From Clostridia bacterium (GTDB taxonomy: Bacteria; Bacillota; Clostridia; TANB77; CAG-508), in NCBI GenBank assembly GCA_900758165.1, contig CAAEQN010000028.1, positions 1 to 17,882 on the forward strand: a stretch of 17,882 nt of DNA, written 5' to 3'. The notes below the pieces were generated by a model. That model saw only the letters and a list, made by a program, of their open reading frames with translations. It had not been told where the DNA came from and did not search any database. Position numbers and translations under genes: made by a program. How positions within the stretch are numbered: position 1 is the stretch's first letter; each line of letters begins with the position of its first letter. Positions 1 through 9,000 of this stretch are shown here, piece by piece.

Positions 1-42
1 AAAAATGAAATAATATATAAATTTTATATATTATTTCATTTA
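1..42 (-). terminator. Intrinsic terminator of the HD-GYP regulator gene
   Basis: A perfect 19-bp A/T-rich inverted repeat (arms 3-21 and 23-41) lies just downstream of the regulator stop codon at 65. Read on the minus strand, the stem runs into a T-rich end at the window edge. The rest of any T tract is outside the window. Confidence 0.7.
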
Positions 43-64
43 TTTTGAATTGAGCATATTTTTT

Positions 65-1120
65 TTAATTTTTATATTTGTTTTGTATATCTGATATTAA
101 GTTATATTCATTATTTAATATATCCAAAAAGACTTTTGCTATTTTAGGATCGAATTGAGAGCCAGAGCATCTTTCTATTTCGGCTTTAACTGTGTCAAGA
201 GGTAAAGCATCTCTATAAGTTCTTTTTGAAGTCATAGCATCAAAAGTGTCTGCAACGGCAGCAATTCTGGCTATAAAAGGAATATCTTCTCCTGCCAATT
301 GGCTAGGATATCCTTTACCGTCAAATCGTTCATGATGATGTTTAACAATAGGGATTATATCTTGAAATACTTTTGCATCTCCTAATATATGTGCACCAAT
401 TGTGGGATGATTTTTTATTTGAGAGTATTCTTCATCATTTAATTTGGATTCCTTTAACAGAATACTATCTGGAATTCCTATTTTCCCAATGTCGTGGAAT
501 AAACCGCCAATTTTTAAAATGTGTAAAGTTTTCTCATCTAATCCTAATTTTTTACCAATTAATACAGAGAATTCAGATACCCTATCAGAATGACCTCTAG
601 TATAAGGATCTTTTGCTTCAACTGTTTGGCGTAATATTCCGATTGTATCTAAATATGCTTTCTCTAATTCTGCATTTTTGTCTTGAAGCTCATCATTAAT
701 CTTTTTAATTGTATTCATTTGTTCAATTGATTTTATACCTGATTCTATTAATAATAGCAATTGGTCAAATTTATCACTTTTCTCACAATATCCTTGAATG
801 TCCAGCCTTTTAATTGTTTCTAAAGGAGGAGCTAAATCCTTATGACCAGTTAATAATAAAATATAAAGTTCTTTATTAAATTTTCTTATTTCCTCTACAA
901 CTTCATCACCATGTATTGGATCCATCATAAAGTCCAAAATCATCATATCGAAGTGTTCGGATTTAACACGTTCTATAGCTTCTAAAGGGTTGGTAACACC
1001 AGTAAAGTCGTATCCAGAGCGCTTTAAGAAAATAGATAAAGAATCAATGATACCTTGTTCATCATCTACAACGATTATTTTATAGCCATTTGATTCGTGA
1101 GCTACCATGTTTTTTCTCAT
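65..1120 (-). CDS. Response regulator with HD-GYP domain (probable c-di-GMP phosphodiesterase)
   Basis: This 351-residue protein has an N-terminal receiver domain (about 13-130) with the acidic pair D19/D20, phospho-acceptor D63, T91 and K114. A helical linker (about 130-165) leads to an HD-GYP domain (about 165-340). The HD pair is at 209-210 within HDIGK, followed by HHHERFDGKGYP at 261-272 and DTFDAMT at 291-297, so the metal ligands and the GYP signature are intact. Members of this family (RpfG type) hydrolyse cyclic di-GMP when phosphorylated by a partner kinase. The start at 1120 is chosen because a GAGG ribosome site precedes it. The longer frame opening at 1186 overlaps the -35 box of the gene's promoter. 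It lies directly downstream of the sensor kinase on the same strand but has its own promoter. The natural partner is inferred to be that kinase; an orphan role cannot be excluded. Confidence 0.93.
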   Translation of the reverse strand: MRKNMVAHESNGYKIIVVDDEQGIIDSLSIFLKRSGYDFTGVTNPLEAIERVKSEHFDMMILDFMMDPIHGDEVVEEIRKFNKELYILLLTGHKDLAPPLETIKRLDIQGYCEKSDKFDQLLLLIESGIKSIEQMNTIKKINDELQDKNAELEKAYLDTIGILRQTVEAKDPYTRGHSDRVSEFSVLIGKKLGLDEKTLHILKIGGLFHDIGKIGIPDSILLKESKLNDEEYSQIKNHPTIGAHILGDAKVFQDIIPIVKHHHERFDGKGYPSQLAGEDIPFIARIAAVADTFDAMTSKRTYRDALPLDTVKAEIERCSGSQFDPKIAKVFLDILNNEYNLISDIQNKYKN

Positions 1121-1157
1121 AATATAATCCTCAACTTTAATATATAAATTTAATGCT

Positions 1158-1186
1158 ATTATAATAGTAAAAGTCGAAAAAATCAA
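1158..1186 (-). promoter_or_regulatory. Sigma-A-type promoter of the HD-GYP regulator
   Basis: On the minus strand a -35 TTGATT (1181-1186) is separated by exactly 17 bp from a consensus -10 TATAAT (1158-1163). Transcription would start near 1151, giving a leader of about 30 nt before the ATG at 1120. Confidence 0.8.
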
Positions 1187-1187
1187 T

Positions 1188-1235
1188 AAAAAGTAAGAAA
1201 AATTTTATTTATAGAAATAAATTTTCTTACTTTTT
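1188..1235 (-). terminator. Intrinsic terminator after the sensor kinase gene
   Basis: A long inverted repeat (left arm 1188-1210, right arm 1215-1235, small bulge) follows the kinase stop at 1265. On the minus strand it is followed by T-rich DNA. T runs occur on both sides, so it could work in either direction, but no plus-strand gene approaches it. It separates the NRPS-kinase unit from the regulator. Confidence 0.75.
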
Positions 1236-1264
1236 TACTTATTAATATTATAAAAATATATTAT

Positions 1265-3088
1265 TTAACTTTTAAGTAAAGGCAATATTATATTAAATGT
1301 TGTTCCCTTTCCAACTTCTGTTGAGAAAGTCATATCTCCATTAAAATGTCCTTTTATAGTAGAGTATGACATGAACATACCCAATCCTGTGCCATTTTTT
1401 CCTTTAGTTGTAACCATTGATTTAAATAATTTTGATTGTACATCCGAAGGAATTCCACATCCATGATCTGTAATTGATATTATTAAATTATCAAAATTTT
1501 GTTTTACAACAAGATCAATATTCTCATTTTTTGTACCATTATAAGATTGTATGGCATTTGTTATTAAATTATTTACTACTTGAACCAAACTGTTAACGTC
1601 ACCTTTTAACGATGTAGAAGAAGGTACATCTAATTTAATATTTAATTTTAATGATGCATTTTGTATTTCATGTTTCATTAGAATATTAACTCTTTTTAGT
1701 AGCTCATCTATAGTAAATATGTCATTTTCATTTTCTGATAAAGCGACAGCTTGACCTTTAACCGCTGTTATGATATCAGACATATATGATGTATATGAAT
1801 GTATTTTATCAATCCACTCTCTCATGTCACTGGCTATTGCGTGGTGGTCTTCTTGGGTTACCTCGGGATCACCTATTGAGGCGTCATATTCTTGTATTAA
1901 GTCAGATAAACCTTCAGCTGCACCAGAAATAGACATAATTGGAGTTTTTAAGTTATGTGAAATACCACCAATTAATTGTCCAAGGGAAGCTAAACGCTCT
2001 TTTTCCATAAGCATATCTTGATTATTTTGAATAGTTTGCATGTCTAGTTTGTGTTGAGTTATATCCTTCAAAAGTAATAATATTCCCAAAAAGCTATCCT
2101 TATTATAAATTGTATTTAATTCTACTGTAAAGTATTTGTTTTGTTTATTAAAATACTGTTCAAATGTTAGAGACTTGTGAGAGTCTTTAACTGTATTAAG
2201 TGCTTTCTCTAGTTTTTGTACATTAATTGAGTATTTTTTGTGAGATTTTAGAAAATCTATAATATTTTGATTTCTTATATCTTTATCTTTTAAATTAAAT
2301 ACTTTTAATAATGTAGCATTAAAGTCGGTTATAATGAAATTCTCATTTAAGACTACATAACTATCTGAAATTTGATTTACTATTGTTTGTAATGCAATAG
2401 GAGCAATACCTAAAAATTCAAACTTAAAAATAGCCAAGGCAAAGCAAACCATTGTGAAAGTACATGATATAGGAGTAGCATATACTGTCATAGGAATAAT
2501 TTTTAATGTTCCGAGCATATTAGTAATAATTGGAATACACATTCCAATTATTATAAAAATTGATTGCTTTGAGAAAAAGCCTGAATTTTTCATTGTAGCT
2601 TTTAACATTAGGAATATGCCCCAAAACAGCATGGTGTATGTATATAAATCGTGTACAATTTTATATTTACCATATTCACATTCATTTATGTTTAAAGAAT
2701 AATTGATATAAAATAAATGATGTATATTGTTTGTCCATAATACAACAAGAGAAATTATTGGTATCACAAAAAACAATAAATATTTTTTGTTAAATGTTAA
2801 TTTTGTTTTTTCAAATATTAAACCAGTAAAATAAATGCAAACTGGAAGGAAACATGTTCCAATATATATAAAGTTTTCAAAATAAATTGCTGGAATGTTA
2901 TATAAGTTACTTAAAACAGTTTGCAATATAATCCCAATACAAATTATAAATAAGCATAATAAATCTAAACAAAAGCATTTTTGTAATTGATTTTTATTTT
3001 TTACTTTTGAAATATAAACGTATAACGATAAAGTTAGTATTGTTGATAATATTAATAATATAAATGGTACTGTAAAAATTTCTATCAT
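1265..3088 (-). CDS. 7TM sensor histidine kinase, coupled to the NRPS
   Basis: This 607-residue membrane kinase has about seven hydrophobic helices in residues 1-225, matching the layout of the N-terminal 7TM sensor region of histidine kinases. A PAS-like domain follows (about 230-345), then a HisKA segment with SHNLKTP and phospho-acceptor H378. The ATPase domain has an N box at N511, DHGCGIP at 541-547 and GTGLG at 566-570, so it looks catalytically complete. Between the H box and the ATPase domain is a charged stretch with two adjacent His and a WIDKIHSYTSYMSDI segment. Its ATG overlaps the NRPS stop as ATGA, and a GGAGG site sits inside the last NRPS codons, so translation is coupled to the NRPS. 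The sensed signal is unknown; the NRPS product is a natural candidate (inference). The likely partner is the HD-GYP regulator next door. Confidence 0.92.
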   Translation of the reverse strand: MIEIFTVPFILLILSTILTLSLYVYISKVKNKNQLQKCFCLDLLCLFIICIGIILQTVLSNLYNIPAIYFENFIYIGTCFLPVCIYFTGLIFEKTKLTFNKKYLLFFVIPIISLVVLWTNNIHHLFYINYSLNINECEYGKYKIVHDLYTYTMLFWGIFLMLKATMKNSGFFSKQSIFIIIGMCIPIITNMLGTLKIIPMTVYATPISCTFTMVCFALAIFKFEFLGIAPIALQTIVNQISDSYVVLNENFIITDFNATLLKVFNLKDKDIRNQNIIDFLKSHKKYSINVQKLEKALNTVKDSHKSLTFEQYFNKQNKYFTVELNTIYNKDSFLGILLLLKDITQHKLDMQTIQNNQDMLMEKERLASLGQLIGGISHNLKTPIMSISGAAEGLSDLIQEYDASIGDPEVTQEDHHAIASDMREWIDKIHSYTSYMSDIITAVKGQAVALSENENDIFTIDELLKRVNILMKHEIQNASLKLNIKLDVPSSTSLKGDVNSLVQVVNNLITNAIQSYNGTKNENIDLVVKQNFDNLIISITDHGCGIPSDVQSKLFKSMVTTKGKNGTGLGMFMSYSTIKGHFNGDMTFSTEVGKGTTFNIILPLLKS

Positions 3089-6000
3089 TTATTTTCCTCC
3101 GTTTTATTTATAAAATTAATTTTTTCAAAATAATCAAAACATTTATTAATATATGAACTATCAAAAAATGCCCAATTAAAACCTAATTTATTTAGATATT
3201 GTACAGTAAAGTCTGCATTTAAACCTATTTTTGATATATATGCAAATTGCTTTTTATTGTCTATGTCTTGTATGATACCTGAAATCATAGATTTTTTAGA
3301 ATCATCATTTAATATACCAGTAATTATATATGACATCATTTCATTTGATACAGGCATCATTTCGATTCCTCTTTTTGTTAAGGTATCATATAATACTTTG
3401 ATTGGCAATAGATTTGGATCATATATGTGAAAAGTGGTACAAGGACTATTGTGTTGTAATATTTTTATTATAGCATCTGCGCACAAATCTACAGGAGTAA
3501 ATTCTATTGCATGTTCCAATAAATATTTAGGGAAAGCGCCAATTTCCACAAAAGATTTTATACGTCTAGCAAAGGCATTATCATTAATATTTTTTTGGAA
3601 ATGACCATCAGAAAATCTATTTGTAATATTTCCAATTCTTAATATTTGAGCATCTAAACCAGAATCAATTGCTTCTAAAACAGCAAGTTCTGCTTTATAT
3701 TTAGTTATAGAGTATATTCCTTTTATGTTTTGACCAATATATAAATCGTGTTCTGTAAATGTTTTTGAATTTAAATCTTTTGAATCTATAGAGAACTTTT
3801 CTTTTTCTCCAAAACCAGAAACACTAACAGTAGAAATATGTATTAATCTTTTGTTATTTTTTTGACATAATTCCACAACGTTTTTTGTACCTGTAACATT
3901 AATGTCTTCAAATTGTTTTTTTAATCCAAAATGCTTAACTAATGCACCTGCATTTACTACAGCATTTATATTACTTACGACGGTTTTGTAATCTTCATTA
4001 GATAAACCGATATTTTGTTGAGTAATATCACCCTTTACAACTCTAATTCTATTCTTATACGCTGCAATGAAATCTTCTCCAAAATAAAATTTTAAATAAT
4101 TGTGTAGTCTTGTTTCAGGAGATTCGCCATCTTTTTGTCTAATTAAACAATATATAATTCCATCCTCGTTTTGTAAGAAAGAATGAAGAATATGCGCACC
4201 TAGATATCCTGTACCGCCAATTAATAAAATATTTCCAACATTATACTTTTGAATCTTGCTTAAGTTATCTGCAGTATTACGTTTTAGTATTTCATTAATT
4301 TTTGAGTAATCATAAGTACTTATAAAGTGTTCTTCTGGACTTGGTAATTTTTGCGCTAATTGCTTAATTGTAGGAAAATTAAATATATCAGCATACTCAA
4401 ACTCTAGACCATACTTAAGTGCATCTATTTGCATGTTTATTGCTAAAATGGAATCGCCACCAATGTCGAAGAAATTATCATCAATATCAATATCATCCAC
4501 TTTCAAAATATCTTTCCATATTTGCAATAATTTTTCTTCATTAGAATTTAGTGTATTTATATCTACATGACGAGTAGATGTTTTATGTAATTCTGGAAGA
4601 GGTAAAGCTTTTCTATCTATTTTCCTATTTATAGTATAAGGCATTACATCTAATCTAACCACATAAGTTGGGACCATATATTGAGGTAGGAATTTTCTTA
4701 AATTTTCCTTTACAGTATTTTCAGATAAATCTCCTTCTGCTACGTAATATGCACATAATGACTCTTTGTCCTCTAAAGTAATTTTATTTACTATTGCAGA
4801 AGAAACACCAGGCATCTTTAAGATCTCATCTTCAATTTCTCCAAGTTCAATACGAAGACCTCTTAATTTTACTTGATTATCTATTCTTCCGAGACATTGA
4901 ATTTTTCCTTCAAAGGTCCATCTTCCAATATCTCCAGATTTATAGATCTTACCAGGACCAAATGGGTTCTTTAAGAATCTTTGCTCGGTCAATTCTTTTT
5001 TGCCCATATAACCTTCTCCGACTTGTATGCCAGCAATATATATTTCGCCTATTACCCCGATAGGAACTTGCTTCATATTTTTATCTAAAATATACATTTG
5101 AGTATTTAATATTGGAGGTCCAACATTAATTTCTTTTTCGGTTGCCAAGTCTTGGACATTTGATAATATTGTAATTTCACTTGGACCGTAAATGTTGTAT
5201 ATGGTTATATCATCTGCAAGAGCTCTTAAGTCTTTTACGAATTTTTCTGGCAAAGGTTCTCCACCAAATACCATATTTTTTACATTAGCCAAAGCCGTAT
5301 TTGGTTCTCTATTATCATAGTTGATTTTCATCAAGCTAGGAGTAACAGTCATTACATCAACATTATGTTTTCTTATTAACGCATCCAATAGTTTTGGATT
5401 TCTGTGTTCAGCGTTATTTGCCATTACTACTTTTAGACCATGTGTAAGGGAAACAATAATTTCGTATACAAATATATCAAAAGGAGTAGAAGTTACAGAT
5501 GCAATAGCATGTTTATTTCCTTCTTTTAAATATTTTAGAACTTTAGTCATTGCTTGAACCATATTTGATAATCCAATTTGATTCAACATTACGCCCTTTG
5601 GTGTTCCAGTAGAACCAGATGTATATATAATATAAGATAAGTCTCTTTCTTTGCTTTTAACATTTGGGTTTTCGGTGTTCTTGCCATAAATTTCTTCATT
5701 ATCCAAATCTATTTCAATACGATTTTTTATTTGAGAGACCTTTTCTTCTAATTCTCTTTGAGTAAGAACATGTTCGATTTTACTATCTGATATATAGTAT
5801 TCTGTTCTTTCTATTGGATAAGTCGGATCGACATTTAAGAATGCAGCACCAGACTTTAGTATACCAATCATACATACTATTGTTTCTAAAGACCTATTAG
5901 TCATAACAGCTACAATGTCATTTGGCTTTATGCCTCGAGAAATTAAATAGTTTGCTAGACTATTAGCCTTTTCATTAAGTTCTTTATAAGTTAAAGTTTT

Positions 6001-9000
6001 ATCATCACAAACAACAGCAATATCATTAGCATGCAATACAGCTTGTTCTTCAAATATTTTAGCAACAGGAACTCTTTTTATAGGACCCGATGTGTTATTA
6101 AATTTGTTTAACAGTTTTTGTTCTTCCGGTGTTATTATGTCCAGATTATCTATAGAAGTGGCTGGAGATTCAAGCATTTGCTTTAAAATAAACAAATAAT
6201 GTTCTCTTAAACTGTTTATGGTTTCTTCTTTAAATAAATCACTACGATATTCAATATTTAATTGGTTAGTTTCTGGAACTAATTCCATAGTTATATTAAA
6301 TTTTGCGGTGTTATTATGAATTTCTGAAATTTGATGATAATCTATGTTCAAATCCTTGTCTGTAGATTGACTTTGATAAGTAAATACTATATCAAACAAT
6401 GGGTTTTTCGAATTATCTACAGGAATATGCAATGCTTTTACTAACATATCAAAAGGATAATCTTGATGCTCTAAATCTTCTACAACTGTATTCTTTAAGT
6501 AATTAAGCAAATCTGCAACTGTTTGATTGGCCAAGACTTTGCATCTGAAAGCGAGATTATTTACAAACATTCCTATAACATTTTGGACTTCTGGTAAACT
6601 TCTGTTAGCTACAGGACTACCAATTACAATATCACTTTGACCAGTGTATTTATACAAAGTTACAAATAGTGCAGCTAAACATATTACGTAAGGAGACATA
6701 TTAAGTTTTCTAGCATAATCATATACTAAAGACATAATCTCTTTATCAATGTTAGAGTATAGTTTTTTACCAATATAAGTTTTATTAGCAGGGATAGTGT
6801 AATCATAAGGCAAATTTAGAGACTCAAAATCAAAATCTTTAAATCTGTTTAGCCAATAATTTTCACTATTTTTAAATTGTGGAGTATTTATGAACTTATT
6901 TTCCCATACTGCATAATCTTTGTATTCAATTTTAGGCTTCTCTACATCGATATTATTGTAAATATTAAAGAAATCCTTTATCAATAAATTAGATGAAACA
7001 CCATCTATTATTATGTGATGAGAGTCAATTAACAATAGTGTTTTTTTGTTATCTAAATAGCAAATTTCAACTCTTAATAATGGAGCTTTTTCTAAATCAA
7101 AGGGTTTTGAAAATTCATTAATTATAGTGTTTATATTTTTTTCTTTTCCATTTGTTACTACTATATTAAAATCTACATTATCTAATATTTTTTGCTTAAC
7201 CTCTTGTCCATCCAACACAAAGATAGTTCTGAAACTACTTTGGCTATCAATAATTTGAGTAAATGCATTTTGAACTTTTTTTGCATCCAATAATTTATCA
7301 ATTAATAAGATCCCAGGTGTATTATAAACTAAATTGTTATTGCTAATCATTTTACTAGCATAGTAAATTCTTTTTTGAGCAGAAGATAGAGGGTAATAGT
7401 CCATTTCTTTTGATTTGCTAATCGGAATGCTTGCATTTGAAAAAGTTGACTTTCCTATAAAATCAGATAAATCTTTTATAATAGGTTTTTCCAATATATT
7501 TTTTACTGTAATATTAGAATTAATATCTTTATTTACATAAGAACAAATACTTATTGCAGATAAAGAGTCTCCACCCAAATCAAAGAAAGAGTCTTCTATG
7601 CTTATTTGTTTTATTCCTAAAAATTTAGAAAAAGCTTTAATAAGTTCGGAGTCAATATCGTTTCTTGCTGCAACAATATCTTTTTTATGAATTATTTCGT
7701 CAGGAATTGAAAGAGCTTTTACGTCTATTTTTCCGTTAATATTAGTTGGAAATTTATTTAATTCTACAAAGTATTGTGGAATCATATAATAAGGTAAATC
7801 TTTTTGCAAAGATTTTTTTAAATCTTCAATATTAACTATTCCAGTTTTTATATAATATGCACATAATATATCTCTGTTATTTTTATCTTCTTTTTTTAGG
7901 ACAATGCAAGATTTTATATTGTTATTTCTTAATATATGTTCTTCAATTTCTCCAAGTTCAACTCTAAATCCTCTTAATTTTACTTGTTTATCTATTCTTC
8001 CTAAATATTCTAAATTTCCATCATTATGCAATATTGCTAAATCACCAGAACGATATAAAGTTTTGCCATAGAATGAATTTGGAATTAATTTTTGTTTATT
8101 TAAATCCTCTCTGTTTAAATAACCTTTAAAAACACCATCACCTAATATACACATTTCACCAGGAATGCCAATAGGTAATAAATGTAAGTTTTTATCTAAT
8201 ATTAATACTTGTAATGTTGGAATTGGTTTTCCAATATTAGAAGTATTCGATTTCAAATCTTCTTTTGAAAGTTCTTTGTAAGTAACGTGAACAGTGGTTT
8301 CTGTTATACCATACATATTAATTAGTTTAGTATTAGGATATTTAAAAGACCACTTCTGTATTAGTTTTGGATTCAAGGCTTCTCCACCAAATATGATATA
8401 TTTTAATTTTAAGTTATTGTCAGGTTTATCTAGTTCAGTATTAAGTAAGTTGTAAAAATACGTTGGTGTTTGATTTAATACTGTAACTTGTTCGTTTCTT
8501 AATAAGTCTAAAAATAAATTAGTATCTTTTGCGACAGCATCTGAAACTAGAACTAATTTTCCACCAAATAATAAAGCTCCATACATTTCCCATACAGAAA
8601 AATCAAAAGCAACAGAATGAAACATAGTCCAAACGTCATTTTCTGAAAAATCATATAATGGTTGGCTATTTTTTAGCAATCTAACTACGTTTTTATGGCA
8701 AAGCATAGCGCCTTTTGGCTTACCTGTTGAACCAGATGTATATATAATATAGATTAGATCTTCAGGAGAAATTTTTTCATTCAAATTTGAGGTGTTTGAA
8801 GAATAAATTTTACTATTACCTAAATCTATCTCTAATTTTTTTATAGAAGAATTAATGCTATCTAGTATATTGCTGGTTGTTAACAAAAATTTTGTGCTGC
8901 TGTCTGTTAGCATATAATTAACTCTTTCTTGTGGATAAGACATGTTTATTGGTAAATAAGTGCATCCGGCTTTTATAATAGCTAAAATTCCAATTATCAT

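Noticed and set aside
1121..1186. Longer N-terminus for the HD-GYP regulator starting at 1186
   Set aside because: It overlaps the -35 and -10 boxes, has no ribosome site, and the start at 1120 has GAGG and fits the receiver domain.
4794..5557. Plus-strand frames inside the NRPS gene
   Set aside because: They are antisense shadows of conserved adenylation-domain sequence, without ribosome sites.
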